Made by a program: the position numbers and the translations under genes. The notes below the pieces were generated by a model, which had not been told where the DNA came from, ran no database searches, and saw only the letters and a program-made list of their open reading frames with translations. Source: Nocardioides sp. zg-1228 (GTDB taxonomy: Bacteria > Actinomycetota > Actinomycetes > Propionibacteriales > Nocardioidaceae). From it: a DNA stretch of 64,000 bases. Below, piece after piece: positions 51,789 to 60,708 of the stretch. Position 1 is the stretch's first letter. Each line of letters begins with the position of its first letter. The stretch covers positions 2,976,001-3,040,000 of the forward strand of contig NZ_CP070961.1 in the NCBI RefSeq assembly GCF_017086465.1, read 5' to 3'.

Positions 51789-54700
51789 TCACACCCGAGC
51801 GACCTGTACGCCCACCTCCGCTGCGCCCGCGTAGGACACCGACGTGGCCAGGGTCTCCTCGGCGATGAGTCCCTCGTGGGTCCGGGCCGCGGCAAGGGTG
51901 GCCTCGGGGCCGCTGATCGTCACGCCGATCCGGTCGCTCACCTGCAGGCCGGCGTCCTTGCGGGCCTGCTGGACGGCGCGCACCAGGTCGCGGGCGGTGC
52001 CCTCGGCCTCGAGCTCGGGCGTCACCGCGGTGTCGAGGACGACGAAGCCGCCGCGCGGCAGCATGCCGATCGCGCGGTCGTCGTCCGACGTGCCGGCCAC
52101 CGTCTCGAGGGCGTACTCCCCCTCCACCAGCGCCAGGCCACCGGACGTGACGGTGCCGTCGTCGGCGACCGACCAGTCACCGGACTTGGAGCCCTTGATC
52201 GCGAGCTGGACGTCCTTGCCCAGGCGCGGGCCGGCCGCGCGGGCGTTGACCGTGAGCCGCTGCGAGACGCCGTACGACGCCGCCTCGGGCGCGTCAGCCG
52301 CCAGCACGTCGACCGCCTTGAGGTTGAGCTCGTCGGCGACCAGCTGCTCGAAGCCGGCCAGGTCGGTCTCGGTGACCACGGTCAGCCGGGCGAGCGGGAG
52401 CCGGTTGCGCAGGTTGGCGGCCTTGCGCAGCGCCGAGCCGGCCGAGCAGACGTCGCGGACGGTGTCCATCGAGGCCACGAGCGCGTCGTCGGCGGGCAGG
52501 CTCTCGGCGGCCGGCCAGTCGGTGAGGTGCACCGACCGCTCGCCGGTCAGGCCGCGCCAGACCTCCTCGGTCGTCAGCGGCATGAGCGGCGCCGTGACCC
52601 GGCAGACGACCTCGAGCACGGTGTAGAGGGTGTCGAAGGCGTCGGCGTCCTCGTCCCAGAAGCGCTCGCGCGAACGGCGGATGTACCAGTTGGTCAGCAC
52701 GTCGAGGAAGCCGCGCGTGGAGTCGCACGCCGCCGCCACCTCGTAGTCGTCGAGCTGGTCGGTCATCGCGGACACGTAGTCGCGCAGCTTGGCCAGGATG
52801 TAGCGGTCCATCGGGTGCGCGCTGTCGGTGCGCCAGGTCGCGTCGTGCCCCTCGCCGCCGCCGGCGGCGTTGGCGTAGAGGCTGAAGAACGACCAGCTGT
52901 TCCACAGCGGGATCAGCACCTGCCGCACCGAGTCGCGGATGCCCTGCTCGGTGACGATCAGGTTGCCGCCGCGCAGGATCGGGCTCGACATGAGGAACCA
53001 GCGCATCGCGTCGGCGCCGTCGCGGTCGAAGACCTCGCGCACGTCGGGGTAGTTGCGCAGGGACTTCGACATCTTCTGGCCGTCGTTGCCCAGCACGATG
53101 CCGTGGCTCAGGCACGTCGAGAACGCCGGCCGGTCGAAGATCGCGCCGGCGAGGACGTGCATCGTGTAGAACCAGCCGCGCGTCTGCCCGATGTACTCGA
53201 CGATGAAGTCGCCCGGGAAGTGGTGCTCGAACCAGTCCTTGTTCTCGAACGGGTAGTGCACCTGCGCGAACGACATCGAGCCGGAGTCGAACCACACGTC
53301 GAGCACGTCGGTGACGCGCCGCATCGTCGACCGGCCGGTCGGGTCGTCGGGGTTGGGCCGCGTCAGCTCGTCGACGTAGGGCCGGTGCAGGTCGGGGTTG
53401 CCGTCCTTGTCGCGCGGCAGCGTGCCGAAGTCGCGCTCGATCTCCTCGAAGGACCCGTAGACGTCGATGCGGGGGTAGTGCTCGTCGTCGGACTTCCACA
53501 CCGGCACCGGGCTGCCCCAGAAGCGGTTGCGGGTGATCGACCAGTCGCGGGCGTTCTCCAGCCACTTGCCGAACTGGCCGTCCTTGATGTGCTCGGGCAC
53601 CCAGCGGATGTCCTGGTTGAGCGCCATCAGGCGCTCCTTGACCTTGGTCACCTCGACGAACCACGACGAGACGCCCTTGTAGATCAGCGGCTGCCGGCAG
53701 CGCCAGCAGTGCGGGTAGGAGTGGTCGTAGGTCTCGCGGCGCACCAGGACGGTGCCGGGCGTGACCGAGCCCGCGGCCTCGCCCCGTGTCGCCGCCTTGA
53801 GGTGGTCGATGATCTGCAGGTTGGCGTCGAAGACCTGCATGCCCTCGTAGTCGGTGACGGGGAAGGTGAAGCGGCCGTCCTTGCCGACCGGCATGACCGC
53901 CTCGATGCCCTCGCGGTCGGTGACGACCTTGTCGTCCTCACCGAAGGCGCCGGCGGTGTGCACCAGCCCGGTGCCGTCGGTGGTGGTGACGAACTCGGCG
54001 GGCACGAGGCGGAACGCCCGCTCGTGGCCGGCGTAGTAGCTGAACGGCGGGGCGTACTCGAGGCCGACGAGGTCGGCGCCCGTGCCGCGCCAGGTGACCT
54101 CCGGGTCGCTCTGCCCATCACGAGGGGCCAGCTCGCGGGCGTACGACGCGAGGCGGGCCTCGGCGAGCAGGTAGCGCTCGGGGCTGCCGGTGGGGCCGTC
54201 GGAGGAGACCACGACGTAGTCGATGTCCTCGCCGACCATGACGGCGAGGTTGGCCGGCAGGGTCCACGGGGTCGTCGTCCAGACGAGGACCTTGACGCCC
54301 TTGAACGGCCCGTCGGTGGTGACGTCGTAGCCGACGGTGACGGCCGGGTCCTGGCGCATCTGGTAGACGTCGTCGTCCATGCGCAGCTCGTGGTTGGACA
54401 GCGGCGTCTCGTCCTGCCAGCAGTAGGGCAGGACGCGGAACCCCTCGTAGACCAGGCCCTTGTCGTGGAGCTGCTTGAAGGCCCAGATCACCGACTCCAT
54501 GTAGTCGGGGTTCATCGTGCGGTAGTCGTGGTCGAAGTCGACCCAGCGCGCCTGGCGGGTGACGTAGTCGCGCCACTCGCCGGTGTACTTCATCACCGAC
54601 GCGCGGCAGGCCTCGTTGAACTTCTCGATGCCCAGCTCGGCGATCTCGTCGGTGGTCTTGATGCCGTTGAGGCGCATCGCCTCGAGCTCGGCGGGAAGGC

Positions 54701-55004
54701 CGTGGGTGTCCCAGCCGAAGCGGCGCTCCACCTTGCGCCCGCGCATCGTCTGGTAGCGCGGGATCAGGTCCTTGACGTAGCCCGTCAGCAGGTGGCCGTA
54801 GTGGGGCAGGCCGTTGGCGAAGGGCGGTCCGTCGTAGAAGACGAACTCGTTGGCGCCGTCCTCGCCGGCCTCGCGCTGCTCGACGCTCGCCCGGAAGGTG
54901 TCGTCGGACTCCCAGTAGGCGAGCACCGCCTCCTCGATGTCCGGGAAGCGCGGGCTGCTGGGGACCGTGGTCGCATCGGTGTGCGACACCTTCGGGTAGG
55001 TCAT
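51789..55004 (-). CDS. ileS: Isoleucyl-tRNA synthetase, eukaryote-like (type 2)
   Basis: The 1,071-residue class I synthetase charges tRNA-Ile. The HIGH-type motif reads HYGH near residue 69 ([20 protein letters not shown]) and the KMSKS motif [12 protein letters not shown] lies near residue 645. An editing domain lies between and a C-terminal anticodon/DALR-type region follows. Length and the HYGH form match the IleRS2 class, which is shared with eukaryotes and usually insensitive to mupirocin. ATG 55004 has GCAGGAG as ribosome site. The 5' leader is a T-box riboswitch. Confidence 0.95.
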   Translation of the reverse strand: MTYPKVSHTDATTVPSSPRFPDIEEAVLAYWESDDTFRASVEQREAGEDGANEFVFYDGPPFANGLPHYGHLLTGYVKDLIPRYQTMRGRKVERRFGWDTHGLPAELEAMRLNGIKTTDEIAELGIEKFNEACRASVMKYTGEWRDYVTRQARWVDFDHDYRTMNPDYMESVIWAFKQLHDKGLVYEGFRVLPYCWQDETPLSNHELRMDDDVYQMRQDPAVTVGYDVTTDGPFKGVKVLVWTTTPWTLPANLAVMVGEDIDYVVVSSDGPTGSPERYLLAEARLASYARELAPRDGQSDPEVTWRGTGADLVGLEYAPPFSYYAGHERAFRLVPAEFVTTTDGTGLVHTAGAFGEDDKVVTDREGIEAVMPVGKDGRFTFPVTDYEGMQVFDANLQIIDHLKAATRGEAAGSVTPGTVLVRRETYDHSYPHCWRCRQPLIYKGVSSWFVEVTKVKERLMALNQDIRWVPEHIKDGQFGKWLENARDWSITRNRFWGSPVPVWKSDDEHYPRIDVYGSFEEIERDFGTLPRDKDGNPDLHRPYVDELTRPNPDDPTGRSTMRRVTDVLDVWFDSGSMSFAQVHYPFENKDWFEHHFPGDFIVEYIGQTRGWFYTMHVLAGAIFDRPAFSTCLSHGIVLGNDGQKMSKSLRNYPDVREVFDRDGADAMRWFLMSSPILRGGNLIVTEQGIRDSVRQVLIPLWNSWSFFSLYANAAGGGEGHDATWRTDSAHPMDRYILAKLRDYVSAMTDQLDDYEVAAACDSTRGFLDVLTNWYIRRSRERFWDEDADAFDTLYTVLEVVCRVTAPLMPLTTEEVWRGLTGERSVHLTDWPAAESLPADDALVASMDTVRDVCSAGSALRKAANLRNRLPLARLTVVTETDLAGFEQLVADELNLKAVDVLAADAPEAASYGVSQRLTVNARAAGPRLGKDVQLAIKGSKSGDWSVADDGTVTSGGLALVEGEYALETVAGTSDDDRAIGMLPRGGFVVLDTAVTPELEAEGTARDLVRAVQQARKDAGLQVSDRIGVTISGPEATLAAARTHEGLIAEETLATSVSYAGAAEVGVQVARV

Positions 55005-55009
55005 GGGCG

Positions 55010-55222
55010 GCACTCCTGCGGTGGCGTCGTACGTCTCGGTCTGATGACACGAGGACGACAGGGCTGCCGCGGTACCACCTCGCTTGCTCCCCACCGTCGG
55101 GGAACCGCTCGTTCGTCGGCTGTGTCGGGCCGCACCCGCCGGGTTCTAGTGAGGTGGCGGCCGGCTCGCCGCACCCGTTCTTCCCGAGGCTCGCCGCTGA
55201 TGACGGCTCAGACGCCTGCGGC
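55010..55222 (-). promoter_or_regulatory. T-box riboswitch in the ileS leader
   Basis: Reading the minus strand, the leader contains the T-box consensus GGTGGTACCGCGG at 55079-55067. Upstream is a structured stem I region (about 55215-55130) with a candidate ATC isoleucine specifier in CCGTCATCAGCGG near 55204-55192. The ribosome site GCAGGAG lies downstream of the T-box, and there is no U-tract terminator between them. Control of translation rather than attenuation is expected, as known for actinobacterial ileS T-boxes. The specifier assignment needs folding to confirm. Confidence 0.85.
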
Positions 55223-55270
55223 GATCGTACGACCGGCCCGGCCGGCCGCGCCAATCGGTTCCACGAAAGG

Positions 55271-55288
55271 TGTCAAAGAAACTTGACA
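55271..55288. promoter_or_regulatory. Operator-like palindrome 1 upstream of the membrane protein/XRE pair
   Basis: TGTCAAAGAAACTTGACA has inverted arms TGTCAA/TTGACA. The right arm is also a perfect -35 TTGACA with CATCGT 17 bases downstream. A close variant occurs 47 bases downstream. Confidence 0.6.
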
Positions 55289-55317
55289 TGCGGACGAGGG
55301 TGCGGCATCGTCACTGG

Positions 55318-55335
55318 TGTCAAAGAACTCTAACA
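55318..55335. promoter_or_regulatory. Operator-like palindrome 2 upstream of the membrane protein/XRE pair
   Basis: TGTCAAAGAACTCTAACA resembles palindrome 1 in twelve or more positions and lies 21 bases before the ATG at 55356, around the expected transcription start. It is flanked by GG and CC that extend the dyad. Confidence 0.55.
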
Positions 55336-55355
55336 CCCACCGAGGAGCGACCCCG

Positions 55356-55763
55356 ATGACCACGACCGCACGCACCCCGCTGTCCCCCTGGCTGAAGGCC
55401 GCCGTCCCCGCGGTCGTCGTGGCTCTGGCCGTCGGCGCCGGCGCCGCAGCAGTGCGCACCGACGCACCCGACGGCCTCACCTTCGCCGTGTTCGCCGCGA
55501 TGACGTTCCCGTTCGTCCTCGCGCTCGGCGCCCTCCTGCTCGACCGGAGCGAGCATCCCGAGCAGCACGAGGACTCCGTCGAGAGGCAGTGGACGACCCG
55601 CGCCAGCAGCGGCGCCTTCTTCGACACCGTGACCGCCATGGGACTGACGGTCTTCGCCACCGCGGTGCTCGACACCCGCAGCGCGCCGCTGTGGATCTTC
55701 GTGATTCTCGCGCTGGCCGACTTCACCGCCCGGCTCGCCGTCCTCCGTCGCCGGGAGTCCTGA
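55356..55763 (+). CDS. Four-helix membrane protein of an XRE-paired type
   Basis: The 135-residue protein has helices near residues 13-33, 39-62, 86-106 and 109-127. The cytosolic loop contains DRSEHPEQHEDSVERQWTTR. Small membrane proteins like this occur directly before a 65-75-residue XRE repressor in many actinobacteria and firmicutes. The ribosome site GAGGAG is at 55342-55347. Its TGA overlaps the ATG of the regulator. The function is unknown; the pair is probably autoregulated through the two palindromes upstream. Confidence 0.7.
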   Translation: MTTTARTPLSPWLKAAVPAVVVALAVGAGAAAVRTDAPDGLTFAVFAAMTFPFVLALGALLLDRSEHPEQHEDSVERQWTTRASSGAFFDTVTAMGLTVFATAVLDTRSAPLWIFVILALADFTARLAVLRRRES

Positions 55764-55960
55764 TGCACAACACGCTCCGGTCCCTGCGCGAGGCGGCAGG
55801 CATGTCGCAGGGCGAGTGCGCCACCGCCCTCGGCGTCTCACGCCAGACGGTGATCTCCATCGAGAAGGGCCACTTCGATCCACGCCTCTCGCTCGCCTTC
55901 CGGATCAGCCGGCTCTTCGAGGTCCGGGTCGACGAGGTCTTCGTCCCCGACCCCGAGTGA
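55763..55960 (+). CDS. XRE-family (Cro/CI-like) transcriptional regulator
   Basis: The 65-residue protein consists of a single helix-turn-helix domain: NTLRSLREAAGMSQGECATA, GVSRQTVISIEKGHFDPRLS and the C-terminal ISRLFEVRVDEVFVPD. This matches the short YozG-like XRE proteins. It is translated from an ATG overlapping the stop of the membrane-protein gene. The twin TGTCAAAGAA palindromes upstream of the pair are its likely binding sites. Confidence 0.9.
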   Translation: MHNTLRSLREAAGMSQGECATALGVSRQTVISIEKGHFDPRLSLAFRISRLFEVRVDEVFVPDPE

Positions 55961-56066
55961 GGTGACCACCGGCTTTGCCTGCCGTTGAGGAACGGTTGGC
56001 CCGGCCTTAGCACCCAGCGGCGCACCGTGGAGACGTACCGCTCACCGACTCGAGGAGACGCTTCCC

Positions 56067-56669
56067 ATGAACGTTCGTCGCACCGCGCTCGCCGCCCTCG
56101 CCCTCCCTCTGTCGATCGCGCTCGTCGCGTGCGGCGACGACAGCGCCGACGACGCGTCGGACGACCAGTCGGCCTCGTCGAGCCCCGCCAGCCCGTCGGA
56201 CTCGTCCAGCTCCGCCGACACCGAGACCGACGCCCCGTCCGATGCCGACGCCCCCGTGCTCGCGGCCGTGCTGACGGCCGTCGAGGCGGTGCCGGGCGGC
56301 ACGCTCTTCAGCCTCGACCAGGAGGTCGACGGCTGGGAGGCCGAGGTCGTCGACGCCGACGCGAAGGCGTTCGACCTCACGGTCTCCGCCGACGGCGCCA
56401 CCGTGACCCGCGACCCGGTCGAGGACACCGACGCTGAGGACCGTGCCGAGCGCGAGCGGCTGCTCGCCGACGTCGACCTCGACCCCGAGGAGGCGCTCGC
56501 CGCCGCACGGGGCGCCGTGACGACCGGGACGATCACCGGGCTCGACCTCGACGTCGACAAGGGCACGCCGGTGTGGGACGTCAAGTTCGACGAGGACTCG
56601 GCCGTCGAGCAGACCGTCGTCGTCGACGCCGCCACCGGCGACGTGCTTCGGACCATCAAGGGCGACTGA
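56067..56669 (+). CDS. PepSY-domain lipoprotein
   Basis: The 200-residue protein has a lipoprotein signal ending LVAC (Cys 22) and an acidic Ser/Asp-rich tether (23-65). Two PepSY-like units follow: VLTAVEAVPGGTLFSLDQEVDGWEAEVVD and EALAAARGAVTTGTITGLDLDVDKGTPVWDVKF. The last residues VVVDAATGDVLRTIKGD are the typical PepSY end. PepSY lipoproteins are thought to inhibit secreted peptidases or modulate envelope proteins. GAGGAGA lies seven bases before the ATG. Monocistronic. Confidence 0.82.
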   Translation: MNVRRTALAALALPLSIALVACGDDSADDASDDQSASSSPASPSDSSSSADTETDAPSDADAPVLAAVLTAVEAVPGGTLFSLDQEVDGWEAEVVDADAKAFDLTVSADGATVTRDPVEDTDAEDRAERERLLADVDLDPEEALAAARGAVTTGTITGLDLDVDKGTPVWDVKFDEDSAVEQTVVVDAATGDVLRTIKGD

Positions 56670-56723
56670 GGCCGCACGCCTATCGACTGGACGCCCGGGA
56701 GCGGGCTGCGGTTCGCTGGGCGG

Positions 56724-57269
56724 ATGGCTCACCCCGGATACGACGGCATGTGGCTCCCGACCGACCAGGATCCCCGGATGCAGGCGGGGCCGACGAGGGG
56801 CGAGCGCGAGTGCCTCGTCGGCTATCTCGAGCACTACCGCCAGACGCTGGCGCTGAAGTGCGACGGCCTCACCGCCGAGCAGCTCGCCAGCAAGGCGGTG
56901 CCGCCGTCCAACATCTCGCTGCTGGGTCTCGTGCGCCACATGGCGCGCGTCGAGCAGAGCTGGTTCCGCCGGGTGCTCGAGGCCCGGATGGACATCCCGC
57001 GGCTGTTCTCCGGTGACGACGAGGACGCCGGCTTCGACTTCCCCGACGCCGACGACGAGCTGGTGCGCGCCAGCCACGAGCTGTGGCAGTCGGAGGTCTC
57101 CTACGCCCGCGAGGTGCTCGACCGCACCGACCTCGACACCGTCGTGGACGTCCACGGCGACCCGGTCGAGGTGCGCGACATCGTGGTCCACATGATCGAG
57201 GAGTACGCCCGCCACTGCGGGCACGCCGACCTGGTGCGCGAGTGCATCGACGGCCGCGCGGGTCAGTGA
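56724..57269 (+). CDS. DinB-family protein (DUF664 type)
   Basis: The 181-residue four-helix-bundle protein has the metal-binding histidines in GLVRHMARVEQSWFRR (near residue 73) and the paired EEYARHCGHADLVRE (near residues 160-170). The whole actinobacterial DUF664 length is present. DinB/YfiT-fold proteins are often bacillithiol- or mycothiol-dependent transferases. The start is ATG 56724; an alternative GTG lies upstream. It is convergent with the secreted-protein gene at 57288. Confidence 0.88.
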   Translation: MAHPGYDGMWLPTDQDPRMQAGPTRGERECLVGYLEHYRQTLALKCDGLTAEQLASKAVPPSNISLLGLVRHMARVEQSWFRRVLEARMDIPRLFSGDDEDAGFDFPDADDELVRASHELWQSEVSYAREVLDRTDLDTVVDVHGDPVEVRDIVVHMIEEYARHCGHADLVRECIDGRAGQ

Positions 57270-57287
57270 CGGGCACCCGCGACCGGG

Positions 57288-58541
57288 TCAGCGCCTGAGC
57301 CTGGCGGTGAACCTCTCGATGGCGGTGCACCGCGCCGGGCCGTAGTAGGAGAACCTCCCGACCGCCTTGGTGCGGCTGACGAACTCCAGATCGAGGTAGG
57401 CCGCGTAGGCGGCGCTGCTCTCCTGGTCGTTGCGCTCCGTGCCGACCACCTCGTTGTTGCGCGGGATCGTGGTGGTGACGAAGCTGTAGGTGTTGTTGGT
57501 CGTCGTGGGCATGTCGGGGTAGCCGCCGCAGGTCGTCCGGGCGTTGATCCGGAAGCCGCGCACCTTGCTGCCGCGGACCGTGAAGCTCACTCCGCCGGCC
57601 GACCAGCTGCCCGCCTTGGGAGGCGCAGGAGCCGGGCGTCGCCGGAGCTTCACCGTCGCCCGACCGAGCGCCTGGCCCTTCTCGCTGACGGTGAGCCGCA
57701 ACGTGCCCTTCGGCCGCGTCAGCCGGGCCCAGACATGGCCGTCGATGTCGTCCTGCCCCTGCAGCGAACCCAGCGCGAGAGGTCGCACCTTGACGCCCTT
57801 GCCCGCGCCGGTGACCGCGACGTCGCGGGCGCCGATCCCCTCCGGCGAGGCGTTGGACACCGTGACCGGGATCCGGGTCCACACGCCCTTCACGAGCCGG
57901 TCCTTCCTCGGCGCCCGCACCGCGAGCTCGGGCGTGGCCGCGACGACGTCGAGGACGCTGACGAAGGCGTCGTAGGGCGGCGTGCCGGACCCGGAGTCCA
58001 CGAGCAGCACCGCGCAGTCCCACCCGGCAGCGCTCGCGAGGTCGGGAGTCTCCTTGTCGTCGTAGAGCAGGACGTCGGGGATGTAGCGGTAGAGCCAGGC
58101 GACGCTCACCTCCTCGACGGTGCAGCTGGTGCCCTGGCGGCTGCCGAAGCCGAGCACCGTCCGGGTGCTGGCGTCGGGATCTCCGGCCCCCATCGCGGTG
58201 TCGAGGCTGTAGTCGTAGATCAGGGAGTCGTCTTGCCAGTGGTAGCCGTAGTCCACCGTCACGGAGAGGCTTCCGCCGGGCATCACGAACTGGTGGTGCG
58301 GAGCGGTGCTGGTGGGCATGCCGGCCACCCGGTTGGCGGCGGTGAAGGTCGCCGTCGCGCTGATCAGCTGCTCGGCGCCGGCTCGGCGCTGCCGAGGGCC
58401 CTTCTCCCCGATCTCGAACGACTGGCCGACGAGCGCGCCGCCGGGGGCGCTCGGCTCGGTCCCGCCGGCCGGCGCTGTCACGCCGACCAGCAGCCCTCCG
58501 CCCAGTCCGATGGCGGTCGCGATCGCGATCGTCCTGCGCAT
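57288..58541 (-). CDS. Large secreted protein of unknown function
   Basis: The 417-residue protein has a signal peptide (1-28, cleavage near APAGGT). The middle contains a beta-rich domain with HHQFVMPGGSLSVTVDYGYH. An Ig-like segment (WTRIPVTVSNASPEGIGARD) follows, and the C-terminus has GVSFTVRGSKVRGFRINART with a Cys, resembling small sandwich domains of secreted actinobacterial proteins. It contains no identifiable catalytic motif. Family unknown to me. Its promoter region (58542-58676) is shared with the divergent dapD gene. Confidence 0.65.
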   Translation of the reverse strand: MRRTIAIATAIGLGGGLLVGVTAPAGGTEPSAPGGALVGQSFEIGEKGPRQRRAGAEQLISATATFTAANRVAGMPTSTAPHHQFVMPGGSLSVTVDYGYHWQDDSLIYDYSLDTAMGAGDPDASTRTVLGFGSRQGTSCTVEEVSVAWLYRYIPDVLLYDDKETPDLASAAGWDCAVLLVDSGSGTPPYDAFVSVLDVVAATPELAVRAPRKDRLVKGVWTRIPVTVSNASPEGIGARDVAVTGAGKGVKVRPLALGSLQGQDDIDGHVWARLTRPKGTLRLTVSEKGQALGRATVKLRRRPAPAPPKAGSWSAGGVSFTVRGSKVRGFRINARTTCGGYPDMPTTTNNTYSFVTTTIPRNNEVVGTERNDQESSAAYAAYLDLEFVSRTKAVGRFSYYGPARCTAIERFTARLRR

Positions 58542-58676
58542 GCGTCTTCCTCCCCCGTGGCACCGACCCCGTCGGCTGCGGTCAGTCTGCCCGGGCCATG
58601 GGGGTCTGGGAAGATCCTTCGGCATCCGATCAGGCCGTCCGACTCGCCGTGGGGCGCCTTCCGTAGGCTGAGCCGC

Positions 58677-59606
58677 GTGACTGCTGCCTCCGGCTACGGC
58701 CTGCTGACCCTGCACGGCGAGACCGTGCTCGACGCCTGGTTCCCCTCCCCCGCGCTCGGTGCGACCGAGGGCGACGCGCCGCCGGAGCTGGCCGCGCTCG
58801 AGGGCGACGACGAGGTCCGGGGCGTACGGCGCGAGGTGCGGCTGGTGGAGATCGCCGACCTCGACGAGGCGCCGTCGTCGACCGAGGACGTCTGGCTGCG
58901 GCTGCACCTGCTCTCCACCCGGCTGGTCCGTCCCCACGGCACGTCGCTGGAAGGCGTGTTCGGCCTGCTCACCAACGTCGTGTGGACCTCGGCCGGCCCC
59001 TGCGCCGTCGAGGGCTTCGAGGCCACCCGCGCCCGGCTGCGCGCCGGCGGCCGGCACGTCACCGTCCTCGGGGTCGACAAGTTCCCCCGCCTCGTCGACT
59101 ACGTGATGCCCAGCGGCGTACGCATCGCCGACGCCGACCGCGTACGCCTGGGCGCGCACCTCGCCGAGGGCACGACCGTCATGCACGAGGGCTTCGTCAA
59201 CTTCAACGCCGGCACGCTCGGGGCGTCGATGGTCGAGGGCCGCATCTCCGCGGGCGTCGTCGTCGGCGACGGCTCCGACGTGGGCGGCGGCGCCTCGATC
59301 ATGGGCACGCTGTCGGGTGGCGGCAAGGAGGTCATCTCGGTGGGCGAGCGCTGCCTGATCGGCGCCAACGCCGGCATCGGCATCTCCCTCGGCGACGACT
59401 GCGTCGTGGAGGCCGGCTGCTACGTCACCGCCGGCACCAAGGTCACCGTCACCGACATGGACGGCAAGCCGCAGGTCGTCAAGGCCGGGAGCCTCTCGGG
59501 CGTCGACAACATCCTGTTCCGCCGCAACTCGGTCAGCGGCGCCGTCGAGGCCGTGCCGTGGAAGGGCGACGGCGTCGCCCTCAACGCGGCGCTGCACGCC
59601 AACTAG
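58677..59606 (+). CDS. dapD: Tetrahydrodipicolinate N-succinyltransferase
   Basis: The 309-residue enzyme transfers succinyl from succinyl-CoA to tetrahydrodipicolinate in lysine/DAP synthesis. The actinobacterial class has an alpha/beta N-terminal domain (1-110) and a left-handed beta-helix of hexapeptide repeats (about 150-260: VRIADADRVRLGAHLAEGTT, FNAGTLGASMVEGRISAG). GTG 58677 fits the family length. It is divergent from the secreted-protein gene. dapC lies nearby in convergent orientation (60709-61821) and dapE at 44827. Confidence 0.93.
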   Translation: MTAASGYGLLTLHGETVLDAWFPSPALGATEGDAPPELAALEGDDEVRGVRREVRLVEIADLDEAPSSTEDVWLRLHLLSTRLVRPHGTSLEGVFGLLTNVVWTSAGPCAVEGFEATRARLRAGGRHVTVLGVDKFPRLVDYVMPSGVRIADADRVRLGAHLAEGTTVMHEGFVNFNAGTLGASMVEGRISAGVVVGDGSDVGGGASIMGTLSGGGKEVISVGERCLIGANAGIGISLGDDCVVEAGCYVTAGTKVTVTDMDGKPQVVKAGSLSGVDNILFRRNSVSGAVEAVPWKGDGVALNAALHAN

Positions 59607-59616
59607 CCCTCCGCCC

Positions 59617-60582
59617 GTGCCCGCCTCCCTCCGTACGGCCGCCATCGGCGTGGTGGTGGCCGTGGGCGCCGTCGCGACCGCCGTGGTGCTCGTGGACCGC
59701 GGCGCGGTGCCCCCGCTCCTCGACTCCAGCGGGTGCACCGCCGAGGTCGACGGCCACACCGTCGAGGTCGACCTCGAGCAGGCCGAGAACGCCGCCCTCA
59801 TCACGGCCGTCTCCATCGAGCGTGGCATGCCCGCGCGGGCGGCGAGCATCGCGCTGGCGACGGCCTACCAGGAGTCCAAGCTCTACAACATCGACTACGG
59901 CGACCGCGACTCGGTCGGGCTGTTCCAGCAGCGCCCGTCGCAGGGCTGGGGCAGCGTGGCGCAGCTCACCGACCCGGTCTACGCGACCAACGCGTTCTAC
60001 GACGCCCTGCAGAAGGTCGAGGGCTACGACACGATGGAGATCACCGTCGCGGCGCAGGAGGTGCAGCGCTCGGGCTTCCCCGACGCCTACGCCGACCACG
60101 AGAAGGACGGCCGCGCGCTCGCCTCGGCCCTCACCGGCAACTCGCCCGGCGCCCTGTGGTGCGACGTCCCGGGCGACGCCGAGGAGGTCGACGACGCGCT
60201 CGACGAGTCGGGGCTGGTCTCGCGCGCGACGTCCGTGCGCCGTGCGCTGGAGGCGCGCTTCGGGACGCTGTCGCTGGGCGGGTTCGAGCCCGGCGGGGTC
60301 TCCAGCGGCCACATGGAGGACTCGGCCCACTACGAGGGCCGCGCGATCGACGTCTTCTTCCGCCCCATCAACGCCGACAACACCAAGCGCGGCTGGGCGG
60401 TGGCGTCCTACCTCGTCGCCAACGCCGACCGGCTCGACATCAAGACCGTCATCTTCGACGGCCGCATCTGGCGCGCCGGGACGGACGACGGGTGGCGCGA
60501 CTACCGCGTGCCGTCCTCCTCCCGCGGCGACCGCGCGATCCTCGAGCACCGCGACCACGTGCACGTCGACGTCTTCGACTGA
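59617..60582 (+). CDS. Secreted two-domain protein: lysozyme-like helix domain plus VanY/peptidase-like domain
   Basis: The 321-residue protein has an N-terminal signal/anchor helix (about 7-27). A helical domain follows with IALATAYQESKLYNIDYGDR and SVGLFQQRPSQGWG, a pattern of goose-type/transglycosylase-like folds with candidate catalytic Glu near residue 89. The C-terminal domain contains GHMEDSAHYEGRAIDVFF and ILEHRDHVHVDVFD, the His-x6-Asp ... His pattern of LAS/VanY-like peptidases. It starts ten bases after dapD. It may act on peptidoglycan, although its enzyme activity is inferred. Confidence 0.7.
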   Translation: MPASLRTAAIGVVVAVGAVATAVVLVDRGAVPPLLDSSGCTAEVDGHTVEVDLEQAENAALITAVSIERGMPARAASIALATAYQESKLYNIDYGDRDSVGLFQQRPSQGWGSVAQLTDPVYATNAFYDALQKVEGYDTMEITVAAQEVQRSGFPDAYADHEKDGRALASALTGNSPGALWCDVPGDAEEVDDALDESGLVSRATSVRRALEARFGTLSLGGFEPGGVSSGHMEDSAHYEGRAIDVFFRPINADNTKRGWAVASYLVANADRLDIKTVIFDGRIWRAGTDDGWRDYRVPSSSRGDRAILEHRDHVHVDVFD

Positions 60583-60620
60583 CGTCCTCGGCGGCGGCGA
60601 CGGCCGGGCGACTGCCGGCT

Positions 60621-60652
60621 GTCGGAGTCCCCGCTCGAGCGGGGACTCCGAC
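60621..60652. terminator. Perfect 32-bp palindrome, probable bidirectional terminator
   Basis: The 16-base arms GTCGGAGTCCCCGCTC and GAGCGGGGACTCCGAC are perfectly complementary, with no loop at DNA level. It lies between the stops of the convergent cell-wall gene and dapC. A weaker second dyad (TGTCGG/CCGACA) follows near 60680. Confidence 0.75.
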
Positions 60653-60708
60653 ACCTGGAGGCTGTTGCAACCCCCTCCGAGTGTCGGACTACGCCGACAA
60701 GTCGGGGC

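Noticed and set aside
55010..55094. Extended ileS N-terminus reading through the leader
   Set aside because: This stretch contains the T-box consensus and the ribosome site; family members begin near MTYPKV.
51603..55286. A 1,227-codon plus-strand frame opposite ileS and the operon before it
   Set aside because: Same shadow effect; it runs across gene boundaries and the T-box leader and resembles no protein family.
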